DNA of 64,000 nt from Streptomyces sp. Alt3 (GTDB taxonomy: Bacteria > Actinomycetota > Actinomycetes > Streptomycetales > Streptomycetaceae), in NCBI RefSeq assembly GCF_030719215.1, contig NZ_CP120983.1, forward strand, positions 4,030,001 through 4,094,000, in the 5' to 3' direction. The notes below the pieces were generated by a model. It had not been told where the DNA came from and did no database searches. It worked only from the letters and a program-made list of their open reading frames with translations. This document shows positions 45,376 to 53,877 of the stretch, piece by piece (position 1 is the stretch's first letter; each line of letters opens with the position of its first letter). The translations under genes were made by a program, and so were the position numbers.

Positions 45376-45463
45376 GGGCCGGTCCGGGACAGGCGTCCCC
45401 GTCCACCGGACCGGCCCCGCTCGGGACGAGCGGTCCGAGCCTCCCCCTCGTGGCTCGGACCGC
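45376..45463 (+). terminator. tandem terminator hairpins after the PLP enzyme gene
   Basis: Hairpin 1: GGGCCGGTCCGG (45376-45387) with 45406-45417. Hairpin 2: GCGGTCCGAGC (45430-45440) with GCTCGGACCGC (45453-45463). The rest of 45353-45624 is the AT-rich LysR promoter region (CATATTTATAG near 45549). Confidence 0.7.
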
Positions 45464-45624
45464 CCCGGTTCCTGCGCCGAGAACCGCCTGGACAAGGCTA
45501 GTTGACTGTGCGTCAGTGTCCAATCACAGTAACGACAGCCAGCTATCGACATATTTATAGTTGAGGCGGTCGTAAGGGACGGTGCGGTCCGACGCAGCGT
45601 CAGCCGAGGCGGAGAGGGCGGACC

Positions 45625-46521
45625 GTGGACCTGTCCCTGCTGCGCACGTTCGTCACGGTGCACAGGGCCGGATCATTCACTCGGGCCGCCGCCCTGCTCG
45701 GGCTCTCACAGCCCGCGGTCACCTCGCAGATACGCGCCCTGGAACGGCAACTGGGCCGCCCGCTCTTCCTGCGCAGAGCCCGCGGGGTCACCCCGACCAC
45801 CGTCGGCGACGAGCTCGCCCACCGGGCCGCCCCTCACCTGGACGCACTGGTCGACATCGTCGAGGCCGGGCTCGACGAGGAGTCGGGGACGCGCACCCTG
45901 CACCTGGCGGGCCCGCCCGAGTTCACCTCCGTCCGGGCACTGCCGGCCCTCACACCGCTGATCTCCCAAGGGCTCGCACTGCGCAGCACTTTCGTCACGA
46001 GCGCCGAGGACATGTGGGAAGGGCTGGCAGCCGGACACCATGATCTGGCCATCACGACGGCCCGACCGCGGGGTGGACCGATGACATCGACCACGCTCTG
46101 CGACGAGGAACACGTCCTGGTCGCCGCGCCGCGCTGGGCGGGGCGCCTGGGGCCCGGTGTGCTGCGGCACAAGGGCTCCGTGCTTCTGGAACAGCTTCCG
46201 GTGGTCGAGGTGCACGAGAGCCTTCCGCTGATCTCCCGCTACTGGGCGACGGTCTTCGACAGCCGCCCTGCCGCTTCCGCCGCTGTGATCGCACCGGATC
46301 TCCGGGCGGTTCTGGAGTGCGCGGCAGCGGGCGCAGGCCTCGCGGTGTTACCGCGCTATCTCTGCGAGGACGCGCTGGAGCGGGGTGAGGTCGTGGCGCT
46401 GCTCGACCCTCCGGTACCGCCGCTGCGCACGTACTTCCTCATCGCAAGAACCGGCACACTCGGTCTCCCGCACATTGCGCGGGCGCACGAGTTGCTGGTG
46501 CGTGCTGCCGTGGACTGGTGA
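45625..46521 (+). CDS. LysR family transcriptional regulator
   Basis: The 298-residue protein has a typical N-terminal LysR HTH (LLRTFVTVHRAGSFTRAAAL, SQPAVTSQIRALERQLG) and a substrate-binding domain with the late AGAGLAVLPRYLCEDAL. Its target is unknown: the closest neighbours are the PLP enzyme gene upstream and a Nudix gene downstream, both on the same strand. The GTG at 45625 begins MDLSLLRTF. Confidence 0.9.
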   Translation: MDLSLLRTFVTVHRAGSFTRAAALLGLSQPAVTSQIRALERQLGRPLFLRRARGVTPTTVGDELAHRAAPHLDALVDIVEAGLDEESGTRTLHLAGPPEFTSVRALPALTPLISQGLALRSTFVTSAEDMWEGLAAGHHDLAITTARPRGGPMTSTTLCDEEHVLVAAPRWAGRLGPGVLRHKGSVLLEQLPVVEVHESLPLISRYWATVFDSRPAASAAVIAPDLRAVLECAAAGAGLAVLPRYLCEDALERGEVVALLDPPVPPLRTYFLIARTGTLGLPHIARAHELLVRAAVDW

Positions 46522-46573
46522 CCGGTCGGCCGGCAGGCGTTTCAGATCGGGTTTCCTGGGCCACGCTCTTGCC

Positions 46574-47053
46574 ATGACCGAACGCCCCGTGGTCAAGCGC
46601 ACAGCTCGCGTCGTTCTGCTCGACGGCGATGACCTCATCCTGATCAAGCGCACCAAGCCAGGTGTCGACCCGTACTGGATCACGCCGGGTGGTGGCGTGG
46701 AGCCGGAGGACGCCACCGTCGTCGAGGCCTTGCACCGCGAGGTCGACGAGGAGCTCGGCGCCAAGGTCGTCGACGTGGTGCCCTGCTTCGTCGACACCGT
46801 CGAGCACATCGCCGGCGGCGGCGTCAAAGGCGTGAAAGTGCAGCACTTCTTCGTCTGCCGACTGGCATCGATGGATCTGTCGCGTCGACACGGTCCGGAA
46901 ATCGACGAACCCTGCGGGGAGTACGAGGTCGTCCGCGTGCCCTTCAGCCGCGTAGGAATCGCAGCCGTACACCTCGTACCCCTGTCGCTTCGGCACTATC
47001 TGGACGCCAACATCGAGGGCGTACGGGCTCTGCACGCCCCCGATCTGGGCTGA
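46574..47053 (+). CDS. Nudix hydrolase
   Basis: The 159-residue protein has a Nudix box: GGGVEPEDATVVEALHREV and DEELGA, with the REXXEE core read as REVDEE. Such enzymes hydrolyse nucleoside diphosphates linked to another group. The substrate is not evident. It lies 52 bp after the LysR gene and may be co-transcribed. Confidence 0.9.
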   Translation: MTERPVVKRTARVVLLDGDDLILIKRTKPGVDPYWITPGGGVEPEDATVVEALHREVDEELGAKVVDVVPCFVDTVEHIAGGGVKGVKVQHFFVCRLASMDLSRRHGPEIDEPCGEYEVVRVPFSRVGIAAVHLVPLSLRHYLDANIEGVRALHAPDLG

Positions 47054-47169
47054 GGCCCGGTCCAGGAGGAGGTGTACGACTGGCAGGCATGACTGTCGGT
47101 CGCACACCCCGGCCGGGAGCCGTCACCACGCCCGACGCCGGATGACCGCCCGATTCGGTCTTGGCACCG

Positions 47170-47210
47170 CGTTTCACGTGAAACCCGGAGCGGGGGTTTC
47201 ACGTGAAACC
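47170..47210. other. tandem pair of parS sites
   Basis: Two perfect GTTTCACGTGAAAC cores at 47171-47184 and 47196-47209, 25 bp apart centre to centre. They lie between the convergent Nudix and MFS genes. ParB nucleation for chromosome segregation is the established role of this sequence. Confidence 0.93.
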
Positions 47211-47231
47211 CCGCTTCGACTCGCCTCTCCA

Positions 47232-48473
47232 TCACTGCGATATCGGCACCGAAGCCGTGGCGCCGGACTCGCCGAGGCCGGCGTCTGCGGCCGGCCCGGG
47301 AGCGTGTGCCGCAGCCTGACCGCCGGCGACCGTACGGCGCTCGATCGAACCGGAGACCACGGCCAGCAGCAGCGCCGATGCAGCGAGTGCGGCACCGACC
47401 CAGTTGGGCGCGGTGTATCCGAACCCGGCCGCGATCACGATGCCGCCGAGCCACGCCGAGAGGGCGTTCCCGAGGTTGAAGGCACCGATGTTGACGGCCG
47501 AGGCCAGGGTGGGCGCGCCGGCCGCCTGGTCGAGAACACGCTTCTGGAGCGGTGGCACGGTCGCGAAGCCGAGCGCCCCGATGAGAACGATGGTCACGGC
47601 TGCCGCGATCTTGTTGTGCGCGGTCAAGGTGAACAGGGCCAGGACCGTGGCGAGCGCGCCGAGCGACACGTACAGCATCGGCATCAGGTGGCGATCGGCG
47701 AACTTTCCGCCGAGCAGATTCCCGCCGACCATGCCCAGGCCGAAGAGGACCAGGAGCCAGGTGACGGATGACGTGGCGAAGCCGGCGGTGTCCGTCATCA
47801 TCGGCGTGATGTAGGTGATCGCCGCGAAGACACCGCCGAAGCCCAGCACCGTCATCGCCATGGCAAGCAGCACCTGGACGTTGCGGAACGCAGCCAGCTC
47901 GTGGCTGATCCGCACTCCCTGAGGTTTCGGCTGTTCCGGCACCAGCTTCGCCACACCGAGGAGACCCAGGACTCCGAGTCCTGCGACAACGAAGAACGTC
48001 ACGCGCCAGCCGAGATTCTGGCCGATGAAGGTACCCAGCGGGACTCCGACGACGTTGGCGACGGTGAGTCCGGTGAACATCATGGCGATGGCGCCGGCCT
48101 TCTTCTCCGGGGCGACCAGATCCGCAGCAACGACCGATCCGATACCGAAGAAGGCCCCATGAGCGAGTGAGGCGATCACCCGCCCGGCAAGCATCACGCC
48201 GAAGACGGGGGCGAGTGCGGAGACCACGTTCCCCACGATGAAGAGCCCCATCAGGAGCATCAGCATGCGCTTCCGGGTCACGCGGGTGCCAAGGAAGGTC
48301 ATCAGGGGAGCACCGAGGACCACACCCAAGGCGTAGCCGGTGACGAGGAAGCCGGCAGTCGGGATCGAGACCTGGAAGTCAGCCGCGACATCGGGAAGCA
48401 ACCCCATGATCACGAACTCGGTGGTGCCGATACCGAATGCCCCTATGGCGAGGGCGAGGAGCGCGAGCGGCAT
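47232..48473 (-). CDS. MFS transporter (DHA1 type efflux)
   Basis: The 413-residue protein has twelve transmembrane helices with GIGTTEFVIMGLLPDVA and the motif-A-like GTRVTRKRMLML, as in arabinose/drug efflux proteins such as AraJ and PbuE/CmlR relatives. The ATG at 48473 has GGAAG upstream. It is divergent from a MarR gene, whose product probably controls it. The substrate is unknown. Confidence 0.9.
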   Translation of the reverse strand: MPLALLALAIGAFGIGTTEFVIMGLLPDVAADFQVSIPTAGFLVTGYALGVVLGAPLMTFLGTRVTRKRMLMLLMGLFIVGNVVSALAPVFGVMLAGRVIASLAHGAFFGIGSVVAADLVAPEKKAGAIAMMFTGLTVANVVGVPLGTFIGQNLGWRVTFFVVAGLGVLGLLGVAKLVPEQPKPQGVRISHELAAFRNVQVLLAMAMTVLGFGGVFAAITYITPMMTDTAGFATSSVTWLLVLFGLGMVGGNLLGGKFADRHLMPMLYVSLGALATVLALFTLTAHNKIAAAVTIVLIGALGFATVPPLQKRVLDQAAGAPTLASAVNIGAFNLGNALSAWLGGIVIAAGFGYTAPNWVGAALAASALLLAVVSGSIERRTVAGGQAAAHAPGPAADAGLGESGATASVPISQ

Positions 48474-48523
48474 GGATGTCACTTCCCTAAAGATTGTGTC
48501 TGCCCCTTACGAGCGCCCACAAT

Positions 48524-48563
48524 AATTGCAGACGCCTGTTAATTGCAAGCGCGGGCTATTGCA
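48524..48563. promoter_or_regulatory. candidate MarR operator repeats
   Basis: AATTGCA at 48524-48530 and 48541-48547 and TATTGCA at 48557-48563 form direct repeats spaced 16-17 bp in the 138-bp divergent MFS/MarR gap. Confidence 0.5.
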
Positions 48564-48611
48564 TCCGTGCCCTATCCTGGAGGAAAACAGCTCCCGTACG
48601 GAGGAGAGACC

Positions 48612-49070
48612 GTGACCGCGACAGATCCCGCACTGACGTCCCTCGCGCAGAGCTGGTGCGCCCTCTCACTGCTCCACGGGAAGATCGAAGCCCGCATCGA
48701 GCGGGCCCTTCAGTCCCGCCACAACCTCAGCGCGCGAGAGTTCTCCCTGCTCGATGTCCTGAGCCGCCAGCACAGCGGGACGGGCGGACACCTGCAGATG
48801 AAGCAGGTGGCGGACGCCGTGGTGCTCAGCCAGAGCGCCACCACCCGGCTGGTCACCCGGCTCGAGGACCGGGGGCTGCTCACCCGGTACCTGTGCGACA
48901 CGGATCGGCGGGGTATCTACACGGACGTCACAGAAGCGGGCCTCACGCTGCTGAGCGAGGCCAGGCCGACCAATGACGTCGCACTCCGCGCAGCCCTCGA
49001 CGAAGCTGCCGAGAACCCGGAGCTCGCTCCCCTGGTCCGGACCGTCGAGGCGCTGAAGATCCCCGCCTGA
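48612..49070 (+). CDS. MarR family transcriptional regulator
   Basis: The 152-residue protein has the MarR winged helix: LSAREFSLLDVLSR, LQMKQVADAVVLSQSATTRL and the wing RYLCDTDRRGIYTDVTEAG. It is divergent from an MFS exporter, the usual layout for a drug-responsive repressor and its pump. GGAGGAGAG precedes the GTG at 48612. Confidence 0.92.
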   Translation: MTATDPALTSLAQSWCALSLLHGKIEARIERALQSRHNLSAREFSLLDVLSRQHSGTGGHLQMKQVADAVVLSQSATTRLVTRLEDRGLLTRYLCDTDRRGIYTDVTEAGLTLLSEARPTNDVALRAALDEAAENPELAPLVRTVEALKIPA

Positions 49071-49098
49071 GGCAGCGGGTTTGCGTAGTCTGCCGATC

Positions 49099-49551
49099 AT
49101 GAGCGATCTCGACATACGTCCCGCAGCACTCGCTGACATCCCCGCCGTCGTGGCCATGCTGGCCGACGACCCGCTGGGCGCGCAGCGCGAGTCACCGGAC
49201 GACCTCGTCCCCTACCGATCCGCTTTCCGACGGATGTGCGACGACCCGAATCAGCATCTGGTCGTGGCCGTGCGCGAGGACCAGGTCGTGGGAACCCTTC
49301 AGCTCACCGTCATTCCCGGTCTGTCCCGACGCGGCGCGACGCGCTCGGTCATCGAAGGCGTCCGAGTCCATGCCGAAGAGCGAGGCAGTGGGCTCGGCAC
49401 CCAGCTGATCCAGTGGGCAGTCGACGAATCCCGCCGCCAGGGTTGCCAGCTGGTGCAGCTGACGTCGGACAACACGCGTACCGACGCCCACCGTTTCTAC
49501 GAGCGGCTCGGTTTCACCGCAAGCCATGTCGGGTTCAAACTCGCCCTCTGA
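49099..49551 (+). CDS. GNAT family N-acetyltransferase
   Basis: The 150-residue protein has the acetyl-CoA motif VHAEERGSGLGTQL (R/QXXGXG/A as RGSGLG) and the C-terminal THRFYERLGF-like segment AHRFYERLGFTAS. The acceptor is unknown. TAGTCT (49086-49091) ends seven bases before the ATG, consistent with leaderless mRNA. Confidence 0.9.
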   Translation: MSDLDIRPAALADIPAVVAMLADDPLGAQRESPDDLVPYRSAFRRMCDDPNQHLVVAVREDQVVGTLQLTVIPGLSRRGATRSVIEGVRVHAEERGSGLGTQLIQWAVDESRRQGCQLVQLTSDNTRTDAHRFYERLGFTASHVGFKLAL

Positions 49552-49593
49552 GCCAGGGATCTCCGGGCAGTTAGGCACCTCGGGAGGTATCGC

Positions 49594-50757
49594 GTGTACC
49601 ACATCGATGACGAGCAGCGCCGGATCAGGCTCGGCCGGCGGCATCTGCTCGTCCCCTCCGACCGGGCCACCTCCGTCGTCGCGGTGGCTGACGCCGTCGT
49701 CGCGCTGCACGCGACCGATGCCGCGACGGTCTTCCTCTCCGCCTGTGCACGGCTCACTGCCCCCGACGTGGGCGCGGTGGAGCGAGCGCTCTACGAGGAC
49801 GTCTCACTGGTGCGGCTCCTCTCCATGCGGAACACCTTGTTCACCATGTCCAGGGCCGTCGCACCTGCCGTCGATACGTCGAATGCGCGGCGCGTGGCAG
49901 CCAAAGAGCGCCAGAGGCTCCTCAAGCAACTGCGGGAAGACGGCAACGGGCTGGACGAGCGGTGGCTCGCCGATGTCGAGCAGCAGACGATCGCCGCTCT
50001 GGCCCCGCGCGGTCGCGCGACTGGGAGCGAGCTTTCAGCAGCCGTACCGGCACTGCGCACCAAGATCACGGTCTTCCCCGGAACGAAGCAGGAGACGGTG
50101 CAAGGCGTTGCCTCCCGGGTGATTCGGGTGCTGGCCGCAGATGGCCGTATCCGAAGGGACCTGCCACGCGGCTCCTGGACCTCCAGCCAGTTCCGCTGGA
50201 CGGCTGCGGAACCGTGGCCCGCATCGGATCCTGCACAGGCCCGGGTGGAAGTGGCCCGGCGCTGGCTCCGTTCATACGGTCCCGCGACCGAAGGGGATCT
50301 CAAATGGTGGACCGGCTGGGGTGTCCGCGAGACGCGCGACGCCTTGGCGGCGATCGCCCCGGAGGAAGTACTGCTCGACAGCGGGGCCGTCGGCTGGGTC
50401 GTCCCGGGGGATCTCGCCGTGGAGCCTCCCCCTGAGCCCTGGGCGGCTCTGCTGCCCGCCCTCGACCCCAGTGCGATGGGCTGGGCCGATCGCACATTCC
50501 AGCTGCCCTCGAATCACCGTGCCGCCCTGTTCGACCGCTCGGGAAACATCGGCCCCACGGTGTGGTGGAACGGTGGGATCGTGGGTGGCTGGGCTCAGAG
50601 CACCAACGGTGAACTGGTGTGGCGCCTGCTGTCCGACGTGGGCAAGGAAGCCTCGGATCTCATCGGGTCCGAAGCATCGCGGATGTCGGCGTGGATGGGT
50701 GACGCCCGGATCACTCCACGCTTCCGCACGCCTCTGGAACGCGAACTGACAGCCTGA
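49594..50757 (+). CDS. winged helix DNA-binding domain protein (AlkZ/YcaQ-like, HTH_42)
   Basis: The 387-residue protein matches the HTH_42 family (pfam06224), which includes the AlkZ and YcaQ glycosylases that unhook DNA crosslinks. The N-terminal LHATDAATVFLSACARL and RRDLPRGSWTSSQFRW are typical. The QXQ/QXD catalytic motif is not obvious in this relative, so glycosylase activity is uncertain. GGGAGG precedes the GTG start. Confidence 0.82.
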   Translation: MYHIDDEQRRIRLGRRHLLVPSDRATSVVAVADAVVALHATDAATVFLSACARLTAPDVGAVERALYEDVSLVRLLSMRNTLFTMSRAVAPAVDTSNARRVAAKERQRLLKQLREDGNGLDERWLADVEQQTIAALAPRGRATGSELSAAVPALRTKITVFPGTKQETVQGVASRVIRVLAADGRIRRDLPRGSWTSSQFRWTAAEPWPASDPAQARVEVARRWLRSYGPATEGDLKWWTGWGVRETRDALAAIAPEEVLLDSGAVGWVVPGDLAVEPPPEPWAALLPALDPSAMGWADRTFQLPSNHRAALFDRSGNIGPTVWWNGGIVGGWAQSTNGELVWRLLSDVGKEASDLIGSEASRMSAWMGDARITPRFRTPLERELTA

Positions 50758-50820
50758 TTCTTCGCCAACTCGCGAGCTGATGACCTGTTGCTCCACGGAA
50801 GAGGTCGACCAGGCGTTCCG

Positions 50821-50836
50821 TGTTTCACGTGAAACG
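50821..50836. other. parS site
   Basis: TGTTTCACGTGAAACG has the perfect 14-bp core (50822-50835). It lies in the gap between convergent genes. Confidence 0.93.
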
Positions 50837-50890
50837 CCGGGTCTCGCCCTGGTCTCGCTCTTGATCACGCTCTCCTCGTGCGCTCGTCGT

Positions 50891-50929
50891 GCGCTTCGGA
50901 GCGCTTTTCGGGGGCTCTTCGGGAGCCCC
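50891..50929. terminator. two terminator hairpins between convergent genes
   Basis: GCGCT-TCGG-AGCGC followed by TTTT (50891-50908) suits the plus-strand gene. GGGGCTC-TTCGG-GAGCCCC (50911-50929) abuts the serine hydrolase stop. Confidence 0.75.
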
Positions 50930-52315
50930 TCAGAGGTTGAGCCCTCGCCAGCCGTCCGCGTTCACACCACCAGGGATGGCCGCGGTCCGCTCATACGGCT
51001 CCCGGGTGAAGACGAACGATCCCAGGTCCAGATGGTCGACCGTGCCGTCATCGGCACGCACCACTTGGAGCGTCTCCCCCGCGTAGTAGCCGTTGAGCCC
51101 CACCCACGTACCGTCAGGGCGTGCTCGGAAGCGTGCAGCACGACCGATGCCTCGCAGCGGCTGGAGCTCGAGGCCCCCGTCTACAAGCAGCTTCAGGGCG
51201 TGAACCTGGGTACCCCAGTACCAGGGCCCGGTCAATGCCAACAGCTCTTCGTCGACCTCAGGCAGAGGTCGCCAGGGTTCCGGCATCCTCGGTTCCGCAT
51301 CAGCGACGATCTGAATGAGGTCTCCGGCGACCGTTCCGGTCAAGGGGCCGGAGGTCGCGTTCGAGAGCACGACGGCAGCCACATCGTCCTCGACGCTGAA
51401 CAACAGTGTCGCCAGGAAACCGGGCAACGATCCGGAGTGCCCGAAGAGCGTGCGGCTTCCACGCCGCAGAACCTGCAGACCGAGGCCGTACGCTCCAGCC
51501 CAGTCACCCGTCTCGTGCGGGGCAGCTGGGACACGCATCTCCGCTACCGAGGAGGCACACAGCACCCGCTCATCTCCCTGCGCGAGGAAAGCCGCGAAGC
51601 GCAGCAGATCGGTGGTGGTCGACCAGAGCTGACCGGCCGGTGCCATCAGCCCGAGGTCCTCCGCCGGCTCAGGCAGCATGACGTCGGCCCAGGGATGAAC
51701 GGCCCAGCCTCGGGCATGCGGAGCCCGGGCCTGCTGGGTCGTACGGTCCATCCCGAGAGGCTCCAGGATCTCGCGGCGCAGCACGTCCGCCCAGGATTCG
51801 CCCCGCAGTGCCTCGACCAGCGAGCCGAGCAGGGTGTAACCCGGGTTCGAGTAATGGTGTCCGTGACCGGACGGGTGGATCAGGGGCTCATCTCCAAGCA
51901 CATCCGCCAGTTCCGGACGTGTGGTGCCCGGCGTCCTTTCCCACCAGGGGGCAGGCGTCTCGGCCCCCAGGCCGCCGCTGTGACCGAGCAGCTGAAAGAC
52001 GGTCACCTGCCCGACGCCCTTGTCCGTGTTCGGGAGGTGTTTCTCGAGGGGATCGTCCAGATCCAGCAGACCTTCGTCGCGCAGGCGCATCACCAACACC
52101 GCGGTGAACGTCTTGGTGATGGAGCCGATCCTGAACTGTGTTTCCCCATCGGGTTCATGGCCGTCCACACAACTGCGCGCACCACTCCACGCGATCTCTC
52201 CGTCCCGTCGCACCGCGGCAACAAGGGAGGGGGCCCGGCCTTCGGATTGCGCCGTGGCGACACGATGGAGCAGAGCGCGCCGGGTGCTGGGGAGCAGAAC
52301 TTCGGAAGTGGTCAT
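50930..52315 (-). CDS. serine hydrolase (class C beta-lactamase family)
   Basis: The 461-residue protein has the serine beta-lactamase/DD-peptidase motifs SITK (nucleophile), YSN (HHYSNPGY) and HSG (FGHSGSLPGF), followed by a C-terminal domain of about 120 residues. There is no signal peptide, so a cytoplasmic esterase or peptidase role is more likely than antibiotic resistance. The ATG gives MTTSEVLL. The transposon relic begins about 70 bp upstream of this start and may have replaced its promoter. Confidence 0.88.
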   Translation of the reverse strand: MTTSEVLLPSTRRALLHRVATAQSEGRAPSLVAAVRRDGEIAWSGARSCVDGHEPDGETQFRIGSITKTFTAVLVMRLRDEGLLDLDDPLEKHLPNTDKGVGQVTVFQLLGHSGGLGAETPAPWWERTPGTTRPELADVLGDEPLIHPSGHGHHYSNPGYTLLGSLVEALRGESWADVLRREILEPLGMDRTTQQARAPHARGWAVHPWADVMLPEPAEDLGLMAPAGQLWSTTTDLLRFAAFLAQGDERVLCASSVAEMRVPAAPHETGDWAGAYGLGLQVLRRGSRTLFGHSGSLPGFLATLLFSVEDDVAAVVLSNATSGPLTGTVAGDLIQIVADAEPRMPEPWRPLPEVDEELLALTGPWYWGTQVHALKLLVDGGLELQPLRGIGRAARFRARPDGTWVGLNGYYAGETLQVVRADDGTVDHLDLGSFVFTREPYERTAAIPGGVNADGWRGLNL

Positions 52316-52522
52316 GCCCAAGGATGACCTGCTCGGCCATGACCTGACGACCGGTTTCACGCCCGGCGGCCCCCGGCGTCACCGTGTACGCCCGCTGCCT
52401 CTCACGCTCACCCGCCGGTGCTGCCTGCCGGCCCGGACCGACCCGACCCGGCGCCGCGGGCCTTGTCGGAACAGCCCGGCTTCGTGACATCCCTCAAGCG
52501 GGTGCGGTAGGCCGATGGCCTC

Positions 52523-52888
52523 TCAGCCCCGGTCTGCGTCGTCCGCTGAGTAAGGAAGCGGGGGAAACAGTCGGGTGATGCGGGTCACCGTCGAGCGCCG
52601 TCGGGCGGAGCCGGAGGCATTGCCGCGGTCCTGACAAAGCGCGAGTGCCCGTCGGCCGAGGTTCGCGATGGGGAGCCTCTGCGACGTATCCGTGACAAGC
52701 GAGCTGCCGTACGCGCAAGGAGCAGAGGACGGAGCCGCAGCCCAACCATGAGGCGGCTTCGGTCGCTGTGACGGTGCCGCCTTCGGCGAGCAGTTGTCCA
52801 GCAAGGCAGTGCGAACGCCGTGCTCACGCAGCTCCTCGTCGACACGGGCTACCGGGTCGCCCGGGGGGTTGGCGTCATCTTCAGTCAC
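52523..52888 (-). pseudogene. remnant of winged-helix regulator gene
   Basis: This is a decayed copy of the wHTH gene at 53193-53768. It keeps the 5' part (VTEDDANPPGD, EELREHGVRTALLD), loses about 200 bp in the middle and keeps the 3' end (ITRLFPPLPYSADDADRG) in another frame. It therefore cannot make the protein. Confidence 0.85.
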
Positions 52889-52894
52889 TTCGTA

Positions 52895-52960
52895 TTCCGT
52901 CGACCGACGAGTCCGCCTGCAAGGCCGCCCCGTGAACACGGGTAAGGGTCTGCCGTTGCG
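52895..52960 (+). pseudogene. remnant of the 5' end of the deformylase gene
   Basis: TCGACCGACGAGTCCGC and the following bases match the region of intact def near codons 8-25. The intergenic control region and the def body are missing; the sequence passes straight into the relic right end. Confidence 0.65.
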
Positions 52961-53056
52961 GTGGCCTGCGCATCTCAGCTCAGTGCCGGGCACGACTTCG
53001 GATCCGGTACCGACCGCGAGGTTCCGACACGAAATCCGAGGCCGGCACATGCGACG

Positions 53057-53158
53057 TGTAGGTTCTCAGCCGCTGTGTCATGTGGCAGCGCGGTGACCTG
53101 GACGTTTTCAGGCTGTCTCACGTCGTGTCGCCTGCTTCCTGTCTCAGCTTCGTGTCAC
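53057..53158 (+). repeat. transposon left end with repeated TnsB-like sites
   Basis: Terminal TGTAGG and three related words: TCTCAGCCGCTGTGTC (53064-53079), TCTCACGTCGTGTC (53116-53129) and TCTCAGCTTCGTGTC (53142-53156). Confidence 0.65.
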
Positions 53159-53192
53159 TTCCTCAAGCGGGTGCAGAAGGCCGAACGGCTCC

Positions 53193-53768
53193 TCAGCCCT
53201 GGTCCGCGTCGTCTGCTGTGTGAGGAAGCAGGGGGAACAGTCGGGTGATGAGGGCCACCGGTCGAACACCGTCGGGCCGAGCCAGGGGGCGTTGTTCGCG
53301 GTCCTGGTAGGGCGCGAGCGCCCGTCGGATCACGTTCGCGACTCGGCTCATCTCTTCGGGTGTCAGGTAGGCGACGGCGCTGAAGGCTTCGTCGTGGCGC
53401 CATTCAGACGGCGCTTCATCCCGCTGAGTCAGCCATCGCTGCCAGCTCTCGTCCTCCAGCCCACGGGCCAAGTCGCCGAACTGCTCCTCCGCCATGGAAC
53501 CGTCGGCAGCGGGGGTCCTCAGCCGCCATGGACGTGCGCGGCCGCCTTGGTGAGGGGCCTCGTCGATATATCCGTGGCGTGCGAGCTGGCGTAGGTGGAA
53601 CGAGCAGAGGCCAGAGCTGTAGCCCAGCCGGGAGGCGGCTTCGGTGGCTGTGACGGTGCCGACTTCGGCGAGCAGGTCCAGCAGGGCTGTGCGGACGTCG
53701 TGCTCACGCAATTCTTCGCCGGTGCCGGCTGCATGGTCGCCTGGGGTGTTGACATCATCTTCAGTCAC
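53193..53768 (-). CDS. winged helix-turn-helix regulator (transposon cargo)
   Basis: The 191-residue protein has an ArsR-like winged helix at about 15-75 (EELREHDVRTALLDLLAEVG, TATEAASRLGYSSGLCSFHL, RHGYIDEA). The C-terminal half (LTPEEMSRVANVIRRAL) is unlike metal sensors and has no Cys-X-Cys metal site. The GTG at 53768 lies inside a 12-bp perfect palindrome. It is divergent from def and probably represses itself and def. A decayed copy lies at 52523-52888. Confidence 0.8.
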   Translation of the reverse strand: MTEDDVNTPGDHAAGTGEELREHDVRTALLDLLAEVGTVTATEAASRLGYSSGLCSFHLRQLARHGYIDEAPHQGGRARPWRLRTPAADGSMAEEQFGDLARGLEDESWQRWLTQRDEAPSEWRHDEAFSAVAYLTPEEMSRVANVIRRALAPYQDREQRPLARPDGVRPVALITRLFPLLPHTADDADQG

Positions 53769-53795
53769 TTTGCAAAGTCTGCTACTTTGCAAAGC
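53767..53795. promoter_or_regulatory. paired palindromic operator between wHTH and def
   Basis: ACTTTGCAAAGT (53767-53778) is a perfect palindrome. ACTTTGCAAAGC (53784-53795) repeats it 17 bp on, and CTTGGCAAG (53797-53805) is a weaker third copy. They overlap the wHTH start, so autoregulation is likely. The gap up to def is 53769-53877. Confidence 0.7.
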
Positions 53796-53877
53796 CCTTG
53801 GCAAGCAGTAGCTCTGCTGAAGGCATCAGCTGCGGTGACCTCCGTGGCATCTGTGGCATGCACAAAAGGAGACAGCC

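Larger units (their letters stand above)
52385..53049. mobile_element. decayed, shrunken relic of the same Tn7-like family
   Basis: The left part (TGTACG at 52385 to CCTCAAG at 52492) mirrors the intact left end (53057 to 53161) in length and content. The right part (about 52971-53049) aligns with the intact right end: ATCTCAGCTCAGTGCCGG against ATCTCAGGTCAGTGTCGG and TTCCGACACGAAAT in both. Between them lie a wHTH remnant and the first codons of a def remnant. It carries no transposition gene. It ends 7 bp before the intact element begins. Confidence 0.8.

Noticed and set aside
50930..52315. Antibiotic-resistance beta-lactamase
   Set aside because: Serine hydrolase motifs are present but there is no export signal and the extra C-terminal domain is typical of esterase-like relatives.
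53050..53056. Target site duplication of the Tn7-like element
   Set aside because: The bases before the left end (GCGACG) do not match those after the right end (ACAGT or GTGCC).
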